Assembly: GCF_947077775.1 (NCBI RefSeq)
Contig: NZ_CAMTTE010000001.1
Coordinates: 682,001 to 746,000 of the forward strand
Source: Salinibacter pepae
GTDB lineage: Bacteria > Bacteroidota > Rhodothermia > Rhodothermales > Salinibacteraceae
Reading direction: 5' to 3'
DNA length: 64,000 bases
This document shows, one piece after another, positions 26,491 to 35,851 of this stretch. The notes under the pieces were generated by a model that worked only from the letters and a program-made list of their open reading frames with translations, made no database searches and was not told the DNA's origin. How positions within the stretch are numbered: the first letter of the stretch is position 1; every line of letters starts with the position of its first letter. The translations under genes and the position numbers were made by a program.

Positions 26491-27183
26491 TCATTCTCTC
26501 CCCTCGTCCTCGTCGACCAGGGGCACGAAGCGGAACGAGTGCAATTCCTCCTGCTCGTAATCGTGGGGGCCCGAACCGGTCCGGCGGACGCGCGTCATGG
26601 TCTGCCCCTCAGGCCCCCCAATTGGAATGACGAGCCGCCCCCCTGGGCCGTCGTCCGCCCCGGACGGCTCACGGAGCTGGTGGAGAAGCGGAGCGGGAAT
26701 CTCGGGCGCCCCCGCGGTCACCACGATCCCGTCGTAGGGCGCAAAGGCGGGCCACCCCCTCGTTCCATCCCCGTGCCGCGTTCGCACGTCGTAGCCGAGC
26801 CCGTCGAGCACGGATCGGGCCCGCCGGAGCAGGTCTTCGTGGCGCTCGACCGAATAGACTCGCGCCCCCATCTCGCACAGCACGGCGGCCTGAAACCCAC
26901 TGCCCGTGCCCACCTCCAGGATGCGATCGTCCGGCTGCACGTCCAGCAACGCGGTCTGATACGCTACCGTGAAGGGCTGGGAGATGGTCTGGTTGAGCCC
27001 AATCGGGAGGGCCTCGTCGGCGTAGGCCCGATCGCGGAGGGCCGGGTCCACGAAGGCATGCCGGGCCACCGCCCCGACCGCCGACAGGACCCGGTCGTCG
27101 TGGATGCCCCGCTCGCGAAGGGTCTCAACGAGCCGTTCGCGTTGGTGGCGGTATTTCCGGTCGTCCGATGGGGTGGCAGTCAT
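26491..27183 (-). CDS. pcm: protein-L-isoaspartate O-methyltransferase
   Basis: 230 residues from the ATG at 27183; the frame extends further upstream but that Arg/Pro-rich part is not conserved. The SAM-binding motif is VLEVGTGSG-like (ILEVGTGSGFQAAVL), preceded by the PCMT-specific QTISQPFTVAYQTALLD and followed by VYSVERHEDLLRRA and a YDGIVVTAGAPEIP catalytic stretch, then GGRLVIPIGG. It repairs isoaspartyl residues in aged proteins. It is the third gene of a minus-strand run, 64 bases after cdaA. Confidence 0.93.
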   Translation of the reverse strand: MTATPSDDRKYRHQRERLVETLRERGIHDDRVLSAVGAVARHAFVDPALRDRAYADEALPIGLNQTISQPFTVAYQTALLDVQPDDRILEVGTGSGFQAAVLCEMGARVYSVERHEDLLRRARSVLDGLGYDVRTRHGDGTRGWPAFAPYDGIVVTAGAPEIPAPLLHQLREPSGADDGPGGRLVIPIGGPEGQTMTRVRRTGSGPHDYEQEELHSFRFVPLVDEDEGRE

Positions 27184-27247
27184 GGCGGCAACAAGGAAAC
27201 ACGTTGCAGGAGGGCGGCGCCTTTTTCTCAGGCCGAGGCGGGTTCTT

Positions 27248-28048
27248 TCAGGCCGAGGCGGGGACCGCGGCACTCGCCTGGGAGGCGGACTGCCCCGTGA
27301 GGGCGCTCGTGAGGTACGTCCGCAGTTCCTCCGGGGTGATGTTGGAGATGAGGGCCCCGTCGCGCGAGACGCTGATGTCGCCGGTCTCTTCCGATACGAC
27401 CACCACGAACGCGTCGGTCTGCTCGGTGAGGCCCACGGCGGCCCGGTGGCGAAGGCCGAGCTGGGGGCTCAGCTTCATGCTCGTGGAGACGGGCAGAATG
27501 CAGCGGGCGGCCTCCACGCGGCGGTTGTTGATGATGACGGCCCCGTCGTGCAGGGGGTTCTGGCCGTAGAAAATCGTGAGCAGCAGGTCGCGCGAGACCT
27601 CCGCCTCCAGCAGCTCGCCCGTCTCGACGTAGCTCCGAAGGCCCGTGCTCCGCTGGAAGGCCATGAGGGCCCCGATCTGCCGTTGGCTCATCTCCTCCAC
27701 CGCCCCCACCGTTTCGTCGATGACCTGACGCTGGTCGGTCGTGCTGACGAAGCGCCGCACGATCGGGTTTTTCCCCAGCAGCAGAAGCAGACGGCGGATC
27801 TCGGGCTGGAAAATAATGATGACCGCCAGCACGAAGACCTGGTTGAAGTAGCTGAAGACGGTCGTCAGCACCGTCATGTCGGCCAGCTCCACCACGAACT
27901 GAATCAGGAAGAGCGCCCCGAGGCCAAGGGCAATCTGCACGGCAATCGTCCCGCGCATGAGCCGGTAGAGCTGGTACAGGACGTAAGCGACGACGACAAT
28001 CTCGATGGCGTCGCCAATCCCGAAGCCGATAATCTCGAAGACCTTCAC
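27248..28048 (-). CDS. cdaA: diadenylate cyclase
   Basis: 266 residues. Three N-terminal membrane helices (about 10-90) precede the DAC domain. The active-site motifs are both present: HDGAVII (DGA) and GLRHRAAVGLTEQTDAF (RHR). It makes cyclic di-AMP from two ATP and is membrane-anchored. Length and layout match CdaA. C-di-AMP controls potassium and osmolyte transport in many bacteria, and that would suit an extreme halophile, though this is inference. It follows folP by 60 bases and precedes pcm. Confidence 0.96.
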   Translation of the reverse strand: MKVFEIIGFGIGDAIEIVVVAYVLYQLYRLMRGTIAVQIALGLGALFLIQFVVELADMTVLTTVFSYFNQVFVLAVIIIFQPEIRRLLLLLGKNPIVRRFVSTTDQRQVIDETVGAVEEMSQRQIGALMAFQRSTGLRSYVETGELLEAEVSRDLLLTIFYGQNPLHDGAVIINNRRVEAARCILPVSTSMKLSPQLGLRHRAAVGLTEQTDAFVVVVSEETGDISVSRDGALISNITPEELRTYLTSALTGQSASQASAAVPASA

Positions 28049-28108
28049 GGAGGAATTCGGCCGGATGCGAGGAGAGGAACGGAACCGGAAATGCCGGCGG
28101 CACGCGCG

Positions 28109-29026
28109 CTACCGTTGGCGGAGGGTCACCCCGAGCACCGTGAGCATCTCGACGGTGGGGGCGATGTCGTGGGTGCGCACGATGGTGGCCCCCCGCGCCA
28201 CGGCCGCCGCCGTCGCCCCGAGCGACCCGAAGAGCCGCTCGTCCACGGGCGCGGGGTCGTCGGGCGTGCCCAGCGTGGCCCCGATCGTGCTCTTGCGGGA
28301 GACGCCCACGAGCACGGGGCAGTTGAGGGTGAGAAGCTCGTCGATCTCGTTGAGCAGGCGGAAGTTTTCAGCATCGGATTTCCCGAAGCCGAAGCCCGGG
28401 TCGATAATGATCTGCTCCACGCCGGCCTGCTCGGCGGTCTCCACCGTCCGGGCCAGCGCGTCGCGCACCTGGGCCGTCACGTCGTCGTGCTCGCGGGGCC
28501 GCGTGAGGTCGCCGGGCTCGCCCATCGAGTGCATGACCATGAGGGGGGCCTTCCAGTCGGCCGCGGCCGCGGCCATCTCCGGATCGTGCCGCAGGCCGGT
28601 GACGTCGTTCACGATGTCCGCCCCCGCGGCGAGGGACGCCCGGGCCACGTCGGGCTTGTAGGTGTCGACCGACACCACCGCCTCGGGGAACCGATCCGTG
28701 AGGGCGTCGATGACGGGCACCACCCGGTCGCGCTCGTCTTCTTTCGAGACGGGATCCGCCCCGGGCCGGGTCGACTCGCCCCCTACGTCAATGATGGAGG
28801 CCCCCTCGCTCAACATCTCGGCGGCCCGCGACACGGCCTTCTCGACGGTCACGTACTGGCCGCCGTCGGAAAAGGAGTCGGGGGTCACGTTCAGGACCCC
28901 CATCACGTGAGCCCCTGCGGCCTCCGGACTCCCGGGCCGGCAGTCGAGCGTGTAGTCGTCCCCACCAAGCACGAACCGGTCGGCGGGAAAATCGTCAGGG
29001 TTCAGCGACGGGGTTGAGTGTGACAT
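28109..29026 (-). CDS. folP: dihydropteroate synthase
   Basis: 305 residues from ATG 29026 (a second ATG lies three codons upstream). Two DHPS signatures are clear: HVMGVLNVTPDSFSDGG and IIDVGGESTRPGAD. They are followed by VSVDTYKPDVA, NDVTGLRHDPEM, DPGFGFGKSDAENFRLL, and VGVSRKSTIG. It joins p-aminobenzoate to a pterin for folate synthesis and is the target of sulfonamides. It is the first gene of the folP-cdaA-pcm run. Confidence 0.96.
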   Translation of the reverse strand: MSHSTPSLNPDDFPADRFVLGGDDYTLDCRPGSPEAAGAHVMGVLNVTPDSFSDGGQYVTVEKAVSRAAEMLSEGASIIDVGGESTRPGADPVSKEDERDRVVPVIDALTDRFPEAVVSVDTYKPDVARASLAAGADIVNDVTGLRHDPEMAAAAADWKAPLMVMHSMGEPGDLTRPREHDDVTAQVRDALARTVETAEQAGVEQIIIDPGFGFGKSDAENFRLLNEIDELLTLNCPVLVGVSRKSTIGATLGTPDDPAPVDERLFGSLGATAAAVARGATIVRTHDIAPTVEMLTVLGVTLRQR

Positions 29027-29215
29027 GCGGGGCATCGGAGGAGCGGGAGGAGGCGTTTCAAGAAGCGGAGAGCCACGAACACTTGTTGGGGCAAGGTATA
29101 CACAGAGCGCTGTCGGAACGAGATCCATCGCCTGTTTTTGTGGAAACTTTCCGGCCGGCCCGTGTATCCTGCGGGGAGTCTCACGAAGCGGCTTTCACGA
29201 CCTGCTTTTTCGTTG

Positions 29216-30757
29216 ATGGACGACATCGTACGCTCGGCCCTGCAATGGATGGGTCCCCTCCGGCGGGTCAAGGAGTTCAAGGCTCGCCCCGTCGCCACGC
29301 AGCGCTCGTTGCTTCGCCGCCTGCTTCGCCGCGCCGCCGACACCGAGTGGGGGCGCCGGTTCGGGTTTTCCGAAATCGACGAGGCGTCCGATGTGGTGCA
29401 GGCCTACCAGGAGCGCGTGCCGCTGCACACCTACGCGGACATCGCCGACGATGCGGAGCGGATGCGGAACGGCGCTGCCGACGTGATGTGGCCCGGTACC
29501 GTCACCAACTTCGCCGTCTCCAGCGGCACGGTCTCCGACGGCAAGGTGATCCCCATCAGCGACGAGACGATCGACCACAACCGGTCGTTCAGCGTGGGGG
29601 CCGGCGTGAATTACCTCAAAGAGAGCCTCGACCCGAGCTTCTTCGGCGGCAGCCACCTGACCCTGCCGGGGCGCGTGGAGGAGGATCCCAACTACCCGGG
29701 CACGAAGGCGGGGGAGATCAGCGGCATCCTCGCAGAAAATGCCCCTGGGTTCTTCCGGGCCCTCTTTCAGGCCGTCCCTAACGAGGTCACCTTCCTCCCC
29801 AGTTGGGAGGAGAAGCTTCAGGCCGTCGCCGAGCGGACGGTCGACAAGGACATCCGCCTCCTCGTGATGGTGCCCACCTGGGCCCTCAACCTGTTCGACC
29901 TGCTGATCGACCTGCACAACGAGCGACACGGCGGCACGGCCACGACCGTGGGCGAGGTGTGGCCCAACCTGCAGGTGTTTATCTCGGGCGGGGTCGCCCT
30001 TCGGTCGTACCGCGACCTGATCGAGGAGAAGATCGGGCACGACATTGACTTCGTGGAGACCTACGGCGCCTCCGAGGGCTTTTTCTCCTTCCAGGACGAG
30101 CTCGACGACCCCTCGATGCTGCTCCATCTCGACAACGGGGTCTTCTACGAGTTCGTGCCCCTCAAGGAGCGCGGCGACGAGGCCCCCACCCGCCACACGA
30201 TCGCCGACGTGGAGCCCGGCGTGCGCTACTCCCTACACGTGACCTCGTGCAGTGGGCTCTGGGCCTACGAGGTGGGCGATGTCCTCCGGTTTACACAGAC
30301 CTTCCCGCACAAGATTACCGTGGCGGGCCGCACGAGCGACATGATCGACGAGTACGGCGAGGCCATCTACGGGGACGAGGTCCGCGCCGCCCTGAAGGCC
30401 GCCTGCGAAGCCACCGGGGCGCACGTCTCCGACTACCACGTGGCCCCGCGCCCCGCGACCAACGGCACGCAGCCGGGCCACGAGTGGCTCGTCGAGTTTG
30501 AGCGCCCCCCAGACGCCCCGGCGGCCTTCGAACGCGCCCTCGACGAGCACCTGCAGGAGGTCAACCGGCACTACTACATTCGCCGGGAGGGCGACGCCCT
30601 CGACGGCCCGGACGTGTCGGCCCTTCCGGAAGGGACGTTTTATCGCTGGCTCCAAGCGACCAACGACGACATCAGCGGCCAGACGAAGGTCCCGCGCATG
30701 AGCGACACCCGCGAGGTCGCCGACGGCGTGCTTGCGGCCGCTGAGCGGGATCGGTGA
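29216..30757 (+). CDS. GH3-family acyl-adenylating protein
   Basis: 513 residues from ATG 29216; an upstream in-frame start is less likely because its extra residues are not conserved. It contains the GH3-type adenylate motifs NFAVSSGTVSDGKVIPIS, WPNLQVFISGGVALRSYRD and VETYGASEGFFSFQD, then YEVGDVLRFTQTFPHKITVAGR. Plant GH3 enzymes conjugate amino acids to jasmonate or auxin; bacterial relatives are found in Bacteroidota and have unknown acyl substrates. It is divergent from folP and stands alone. Confidence 0.87.
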   Translation: MDDIVRSALQWMGPLRRVKEFKARPVATQRSLLRRLLRRAADTEWGRRFGFSEIDEASDVVQAYQERVPLHTYADIADDAERMRNGAADVMWPGTVTNFAVSSGTVSDGKVIPISDETIDHNRSFSVGAGVNYLKESLDPSFFGGSHLTLPGRVEEDPNYPGTKAGEISGILAENAPGFFRALFQAVPNEVTFLPSWEEKLQAVAERTVDKDIRLLVMVPTWALNLFDLLIDLHNERHGGTATTVGEVWPNLQVFISGGVALRSYRDLIEEKIGHDIDFVETYGASEGFFSFQDELDDPSMLLHLDNGVFYEFVPLKERGDEAPTRHTIADVEPGVRYSLHVTSCSGLWAYEVGDVLRFTQTFPHKITVAGRTSDMIDEYGEAIYGDEVRAALKAACEATGAHVSDYHVAPRPATNGTQPGHEWLVEFERPPDAPAAFERALDEHLQEVNRHYYIRREGDALDGPDVSALPEGTFYRWLQATNDDISGQTKVPRMSDTREVADGVLAAAERDR

Positions 30758-31005
30758 GGGCATTCCTGCAAGGATTCCCCACAAGTGGTCTCGCCGCTGC
30801 CCCTGGAACAACCGGTCACGTCGCTCGTGATGGCTCTTCGGAATGCAGATCGGATCCTCCGCAGACTCGGTACCGGTTGAGTTTCGGCGTACTTTAATCC
30901 CGGTTGGAAGCGCACGCCGCCCCGACTGCCCCCCGATCGTTCCCGGGGACGTGCCGTTCTCACCATCACTGCCACCGCTCATCACCCACAACCCGACAGG
31001 ACCAT

Positions 31006-31845
31006 ATGCAAGTTTCTCGCGAACAACGGATGCTGGACCAGTACCTCCAGGAGATCGGGAAAATCGATCTGCTTGAGCCGGAGGAGGAGGTCGAGCTGGC
31101 ACGACGCATCGAAGATGGTGACGAAGAGGCCCTTCACAAGCTCTGTCGCGCCAACCTGCGATTCGTCGTCTCGGTCGCGAAGAAGTATCAGGGACAGGGC
31201 CTGTCGCTGGCCGACCTCATCAACGAGGGCAACTACGGCCTCATCAAGGCCGCCAAGCGGTTCGACGAGACCCGCGGCTTCAAGTTTATCTCCTACGCCG
31301 TCTGGTGGATTCGGCAGGCCATCCTGCAGGCCCTCGCCGAGCAGAGCCGCGTGGTGCGTCTGCCGCTCAACCGCATCGGCACCATCTCGAAGATCCGGAA
31401 GGCCAGTGCCCGCCTGCAGCAGGACCTCGACCGCAAGCCCAACATCGAGGAGCTGGCCGAGGAGCTCGAGATCGACGTCCAGAAGGTGCGGGAGGCGATG
31501 AAGCACACCAGCCGCCACCTGTCGATGGACGCGCCCTTCAACGAGGAGGACGACAACAGCCTCCTCGACGTGCTGCCGGACGAGGACAACGACTCCCCGG
31601 ACGAGGAAATGCTCTCCGAGTCGGTCAAGATTGACATCGAGCGTGCCCTCAGCGCCCTGCACGACCGGGAGGCGGAGATCACGCGCCTGTACTTCGGCAT
31701 CGGGCGCGAGCACCCGCTCACCCTCGAGGAGATCGGCAAGCGCTTCGACCTCACGCGAGAGCGTGTCCGTCAGATTAAGGAGAAGGCCCTCCGGAAGCTT
31801 CGCCAGCGACACAGCAAACAAGACCTCCAGCCCCACACTGATTAA
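31006..31845 (+). CDS. rpoD: RNA polymerase sigma-70 factor (primary, RpoD/SigA type)
   Basis: 279 residues, the short form of the primary sigma factor typical of Bacteroidota. Region 1.2 starts [23 protein letters not shown]. Regions 2.1-2.4 include [39 protein letters not shown] and [17 protein letters not shown]. Region 3 has [17 protein letters not shown], and region 4 has [17 protein letters not shown] and [18 protein letters not shown]. It directs housekeeping transcription. A strong terminator follows at 31893-31930. Confidence 0.95.
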   Translation: MQVSREQRMLDQYLQEIGKIDLLEPEEEVELARRIEDGDEEALHKLCRANLRFVVSVAKKYQGQGLSLADLINEGNYGLIKAAKRFDETRGFKFISYAVWWIRQAILQALAEQSRVVRLPLNRIGTISKIRKASARLQQDLDRKPNIEELAEELEIDVQKVREAMKHTSRHLSMDAPFNEEDDNSLLDVLPDEDNDSPDEEMLSESVKIDIERALSALHDREAEITRLYFGIGREHPLTLEEIGKRFDLTRERVRQIKEKALRKLRQRHSKQDLQPHTD

Positions 31846-31892
31846 CGCTAACACGGCCCCTCCTCCCGATTCATCCTTGCGATGAACGGTCC

Positions 31893-31930
31893 GGGCGCGT
31901 CCCGACTCCTGTCGGGGTGCGCCCGTTTTC
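31893..31930 (+). terminator. rho-independent terminator after rpoD
   Basis: GGGCGCGTCCCGAC and GTCGGGGTGCGCCC form a stem of about 14 pairs with a short TCCT loop, followed by GTTTTCGTT. It lies 48 bases after the rpoD stop codon. Confidence 0.8.
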
Positions 31931-31986
31931 GTTGGGGGCCGTTGTCATGACCTGTTGGCGCCGATCGAGTTGGCCTCCGTACACTC

Positions 31987-32718
31987 ATGTCGATTCCGTT
32001 TTTCTCAGCCCGTCGCGTCCTCCGGGCGACGGCCCGGAACCGGGTGGTTGTGGGCTACGCGGTGGACCCGGCCCGCGTGGCGCCCCTTCTCCCGGACGGC
32101 CTCTCTCCCGTTCGGGACGACGGGACGACGCCCATCAGCCTCGTGGGGGTCGAGCTGACGAACCTGCGGGTCCTTGGCGTCGGGGGGGCCGGGGCCCGGC
32201 GGGTGCCGGTGGTAGAGCTTCGGGTGCACGTTCGGCCGGACGGGGCCCCGTCCGGCCCGGCGGGCACCTGGACGGCGCAGGCCTACGTGCCGCGGCGCCT
32301 CGTGACCTGGGGCGCTCGGGTGCTCTATGGGGAGCGGGTGGCGACAACGTCCATGCAGCCCATCCAGCGGGAGCCGGTCGACCAGGTGGAGGTGACGTAC
32401 CGCTTCGACTGGAAGGGACGCGAGCAACGGGTGCGGGCACGGGGCGAGCAGCCTCCTGTGATGCCGGCCCCCGGCGCCCGGGCCCATGCCCTCCTCCGTC
32501 CCCACTGGCGATACAGCACCGCACGGGACGGCACGCTACTGCAGACCCGCATCGAGCGCCCGGCCGTCCCCATCTGCCGCGTGCAGGAGCACCACGTGAC
32601 CGTGCAGTGGTCGGCCGCCTGCGGCGACATCGGGGCCCTCCTCCAGGACCAGTCTCCCTCTCATGTCCTTCTTGCCCCCCGGACGCCCGTGGCCGTGCAC
32701 GGGCCGGCCCGGACGTAG
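31987..32718 (+). CDS. DUF2071-type protein
   Basis: 243 residues. It has the layout of DUF2071 (acetoacetate decarboxylase-like beta-barrel) proteins: an N-terminal VVGYAVDPARVAPLLPDGLSPV, ISLVGVELTNLRVLG, VVELRVHVRP, then a C-terminal QEHHVTVQWSAACGD stretch. The family has no known reaction. It lies between rpoD and fadL and is not clearly in an operon. Confidence 0.75.
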   Translation: MSIPFFSARRVLRATARNRVVVGYAVDPARVAPLLPDGLSPVRDDGTTPISLVGVELTNLRVLGVGGAGARRVPVVELRVHVRPDGAPSGPAGTWTAQAYVPRRLVTWGARVLYGERVATTSMQPIQREPVDQVEVTYRFDWKGREQRVRARGEQPPVMPAPGARAHALLRPHWRYSTARDGTLLQTRIERPAVPICRVQEHHVTVQWSAACGDIGALLQDQSPSHVLLAPRTPVAVHGPART

Positions 32719-32947
32719 CGACCGGCCTCCGTGGTTGCATTTTGCCCCCTCTGTTAATACACTCTTTATCCGAAGGAGGAAAAGTCCATCCACGCGCGTT
32801 CATCCTTCCGGACCACTTTCGAGGAACTGCTCGTCTCCGATCACAGCTGAATGCGTTGGAAGCCCTTTTCGTAGCCCCCGTCCTTCCTGCCGGGTGGGTG
32901 ACTGCCCTTTCGTTCGCCGCTCGCCTCGTCTCTCCCCGCCTCCATTC

Positions 32948-34456
32948 ATGCTTCTCCGTCCTCGCCTCCGTGCCCTCTGCCTGACCCTCGCCATATTTAT
33001 GGGTGCCGGACTGTGGGCCCCGTCGCTCGTGCAGGCGCAGGGGTTCGGGGTCTACGAGCAGGGCTCGTGCGCGATGGCCCGGGCGGGCGCCGCCGTCGCG
33101 GACGGCTGCGGCGACGGGTCCTCAATCTACTTCAACCCGGCCCATCTCGCCGGCGCGGACCGACTGACCGTCTCGCTGGGTGCCACCCTGATCGACGCAA
33201 ACGGGGAGTTCACCTACGACTACGCGGCCCGCCCCCCATACACCGGCGCGGAGGTGTCGCTCGAAAACGACCCGATCCCCGTCCCCCACGGGTACGTCAC
33301 GTACGGGGTCACAGAGCGCCTCGGGGTGGGACTGGGCACCTACGTTCCGTTCGGCCTGGAGACCAACTGGCCCACCCGGCTCTCGGACGGGAGCTACTTC
33401 GACGGCGCGTTCGAAGGGTTCGAAAACCGCATCCAGAGCATCTACGTGCAGCCCACGGTCGCCTACCAGGTCACCCCGACGTTGCAGGTGGGCGGCGGCC
33501 CCGTCCTCGCCATCTCGTCGGTGGAGCTGAACCAGGCGCTGGACCTCTCGCAGCAGCCGACCCCAGGAGGAGGCCCTACGTTTGGAGAGCTCGGGGTGCC
33601 CTTCCACACCGCGTTTGCCGAGTCCACGCTCGAAGCGACCAACGAGGTGGGCTACGGCGCCAACATTGGGGCCTCGTACCAGGCCACCGACCGAATCTCC
33701 GTGGGGGCCCGATTTACCACCCCGATCACCGTGTCGTACGAGGGCGACGCTGCGTTCGAGCAGGTTCAGACCGGACTCGTCTTTCCCGCCACCAGTCCCC
33801 TCGCACAGGACCTCCCCGCCGATGGGAACCAGGACGGGAATCCAGACCCCACCCCCGCCGACTTGTTGCTCGCGGGTCAGTTCGATGAGGGCGGCGTTCT
33901 CGACCGGTACCAGCAGCAGGCCAGTGCGGACGGCACCCTCAGCACGCAGACGATCGAAACCGAAATCACCTTCCCGTTCCAGCTCGTCGCCGGCGTCAGC
34001 GTGCAGGCCAGCGAGAAGCTCCTCCTGCTCGCCGACTACCAGCTCACGGGCTGGTCCGCCTTCGACGAGATTCCGCTCCAGTTTGACCGGCTTGGTGACC
34101 GGGCGCGGGAGGAGAACTACGACAACACCCACGCCGTCCGCCTCGGCGCGGAGTACGACGTGCTCGACCAGCTCACGGCCCGCGTGGGGTACCTCCACAA
34201 CACGGCCGCCGCCCCGGACGAGGTGGTCACCCCGCTGCTTCCGGAGTCGAATCGCAACCAGCTGACTGTCGGCTTCGGCTGGCGCCCGATCGAGCGGGCC
34301 GAGCTCACCGTTTCGTACCAGCTGCTCCAGCAGAACGACCGCCGGGGCCGTGTTCGCAGTCCCCGGGCGGGCGAAGCGCTCTCCACCGACCTCAATCAAG
34401 GGGTGTACAGCTTCGGCGCCAACCTCTTCGGCACGACCCTCACTCTCTACCTCTAA
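32948..34456 (+). CDS. outer-membrane transport protein, FadL/TodX family
   Basis: 502 residues with a signal peptide (LRALCLTLAIFMGAGLWAPSLVQAQG). The mature N-terminus, GFGVYEQGSCAMARAGAAVA and SSIYFNPAHLAG, is the FadL hatch region (family motif NPA). The rest forms a repeat-rich beta-barrel with VPHGYVTYGVTERLGVGLGTY, GYGANIGASYQATDRISVGARFTTP and a closing VYSFGANLFGTTLTLYL. FadL proteins take hydrophobic compounds (fatty acids, aromatics) across the outer membrane. The SGNH lipoprotein follows three bases after, a pairing typical for Bacteroidota and suggesting uptake of lipid hydrolysis products. Confidence 0.9.
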   Translation: MLLRPRLRALCLTLAIFMGAGLWAPSLVQAQGFGVYEQGSCAMARAGAAVADGCGDGSSIYFNPAHLAGADRLTVSLGATLIDANGEFTYDYAARPPYTGAEVSLENDPIPVPHGYVTYGVTERLGVGLGTYVPFGLETNWPTRLSDGSYFDGAFEGFENRIQSIYVQPTVAYQVTPTLQVGGGPVLAISSVELNQALDLSQQPTPGGGPTFGELGVPFHTAFAESTLEATNEVGYGANIGASYQATDRISVGARFTTPITVSYEGDAAFEQVQTGLVFPATSPLAQDLPADGNQDGNPDPTPADLLLAGQFDEGGVLDRYQQQASADGTLSTQTIETEITFPFQLVAGVSVQASEKLLLLADYQLTGWSAFDEIPLQFDRLGDRAREENYDNTHAVRLGAEYDVLDQLTARVGYLHNTAAAPDEVVTPLLPESNRNQLTVGFGWRPIERAELTVSYQLLQQNDRRGRVRSPRAGEALSTDLNQGVYSFGANLFGTTLTLYL

Positions 34457-34459
34457 ATC

Positions 34460-35851
34460 ATGATGACTGCCTCTCGCATCCGCCCGCGCCTGTCGGCCGG
34501 CGTTCTTCTGCTTCTGGCCCTCACCCTGCCATTGGTGTCGGGGTGCGACGACGAGTCCCTCACGGCGCCGGAGGTGCAGAACGACCGGTTCAACAGCTAC
34601 GTGGCCCTCGGGAACAGCATCACCGCAGGCTTTCAGGCCGACGGCATCAACCAGACGCTGCAACAGCAGTCTTATGCCGTGCGACTGGCGGACCAGATGA
34701 ACACTCCCTTCGGAATCCCTGCGCTTCAGGATCCGGGCTGTCCTCCTCCCCTTACCAACATCTTTCCGCCCGAGCGAACCGTCCCGCTTGAAGAGATCAC
34801 CCCCCCGGGCTGTGCTCTGCGCTCTTCCCCGACGCCCACACAACTCAACAACGTGGCGGTGCCAGGGGCGTGGATACAGGATGCCCTTACGAACAGTGCG
34901 GCAGCCGGTGCACACCCAAACGAGCTTACCTCCTTCATTCTGGGTGGAAAAACACAGGTGGAGGCGGCTATGGAGGCCAACCCCTCGTTTGCAACTGTCT
35001 GGCTCGGAAACAACGACGTCCTCCGAGCGGCCCTTGCTGGGGACCCAAGTCTCTCAACCTCCGCCTCGAACTTCTCGTCCCGCTACACGCGTGTTCTCGA
35101 CAGCTTAGAGGCTGCAGGTGCGGAGAACGGGGCACTTGGTAGCGTCGCGAACGTGACGCTCATTCCGAACCTGTCCCCCGGCCAGGCCTACGCCGCCGCC
35201 GAGTCACGGATTAATCAACTCGGCCAGCAACGCGCTGCCAACGACGGCGACCCTAACACGAGCTGGGGAAGCTACAGCGTGGCTGCGAGCTGTGCCTCAG
35301 GTCCTTCAGCTACCCAATCACGAATCTCATTCCGCTATGGCTTCGAGGGGCTCTTCACACTTGCCCTCTCGGGACAAGACGTAGAGTTGGACTGCACCGA
35401 CAACCGCATCCTCGCCGAGATCTATGGTCAAGGCACGCTCGACCAAGTTGGCATTGGCAGCCTCGGGGCGCTGTCAGTGCTTACGGCCCCGGAGACTCAG
35501 CAACTCGTGGAACGGCTCCAAACGTACAACACGTTTCTTCAATCGGAAGCCGATGATCGGGGCTGGGCATACGTCGACGTAAACGCGGCCCTCGGCGCCC
35601 TCTACAACGCCGGCACCGAAACTCCGAACGATCCTTCCGACGACCTGGTGCCTAAATTCCCCAATCTCGCCCCCGACCAGCCAACATTCGGTCAGTTCTT
35701 CAGCGAGGACGGCGTGCACCCGAGTTCGTCGACCCACCAAGTGGTGACCAACCTCTTCGTCGAAGCCATCAACGACGAGTACGACACCTCCCTGCAGACC
35801 ATCGACGCGCCGGACGTGCCGGGATCGCAGCGTTCCAACCGCGAATTATGA
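34460..35851 (+). CDS. SGNH/GDSL-type hydrolase lipoprotein
   Basis: 463 residues. The signal peptide ends LPLVSGCDD, so Cys29 is the likely lipid anchor. The SGNH blocks are ALGNSITAG (catalytic Ser), WLGNNDV (Gly and Asn blocks) and EDGVHPSSSTHQ (Asp and His). It probably hydrolyses esters at the cell surface. It is separated from the FadL gene by three bases. Base composition is notably lower in GC from about 34650 to 35750 than in the neighbours, so this part may have been exchanged by recombination. Its end overlaps the convergent DUF4097 gene by six bases. Confidence 0.85.
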   Translation: MMTASRIRPRLSAGVLLLLALTLPLVSGCDDESLTAPEVQNDRFNSYVALGNSITAGFQADGINQTLQQQSYAVRLADQMNTPFGIPALQDPGCPPPLTNIFPPERTVPLEEITPPGCALRSSPTPTQLNNVAVPGAWIQDALTNSAAAGAHPNELTSFILGGKTQVEAAMEANPSFATVWLGNNDVLRAALAGDPSLSTSASNFSSRYTRVLDSLEAAGAENGALGSVANVTLIPNLSPGQAYAAAESRINQLGQQRAANDGDPNTSWGSYSVAASCASGPSATQSRISFRYGFEGLFTLALSGQDVELDCTDNRILAEIYGQGTLDQVGIGSLGALSVLTAPETQQLVERLQTYNTFLQSEADDRGWAYVDVNAALGALYNAGTETPNDPSDDLVPKFPNLAPDQPTFGQFFSEDGVHPSSSTHQVVTNLFVEAINDEYDTSLQTIDAPDVPGSQRSNREL

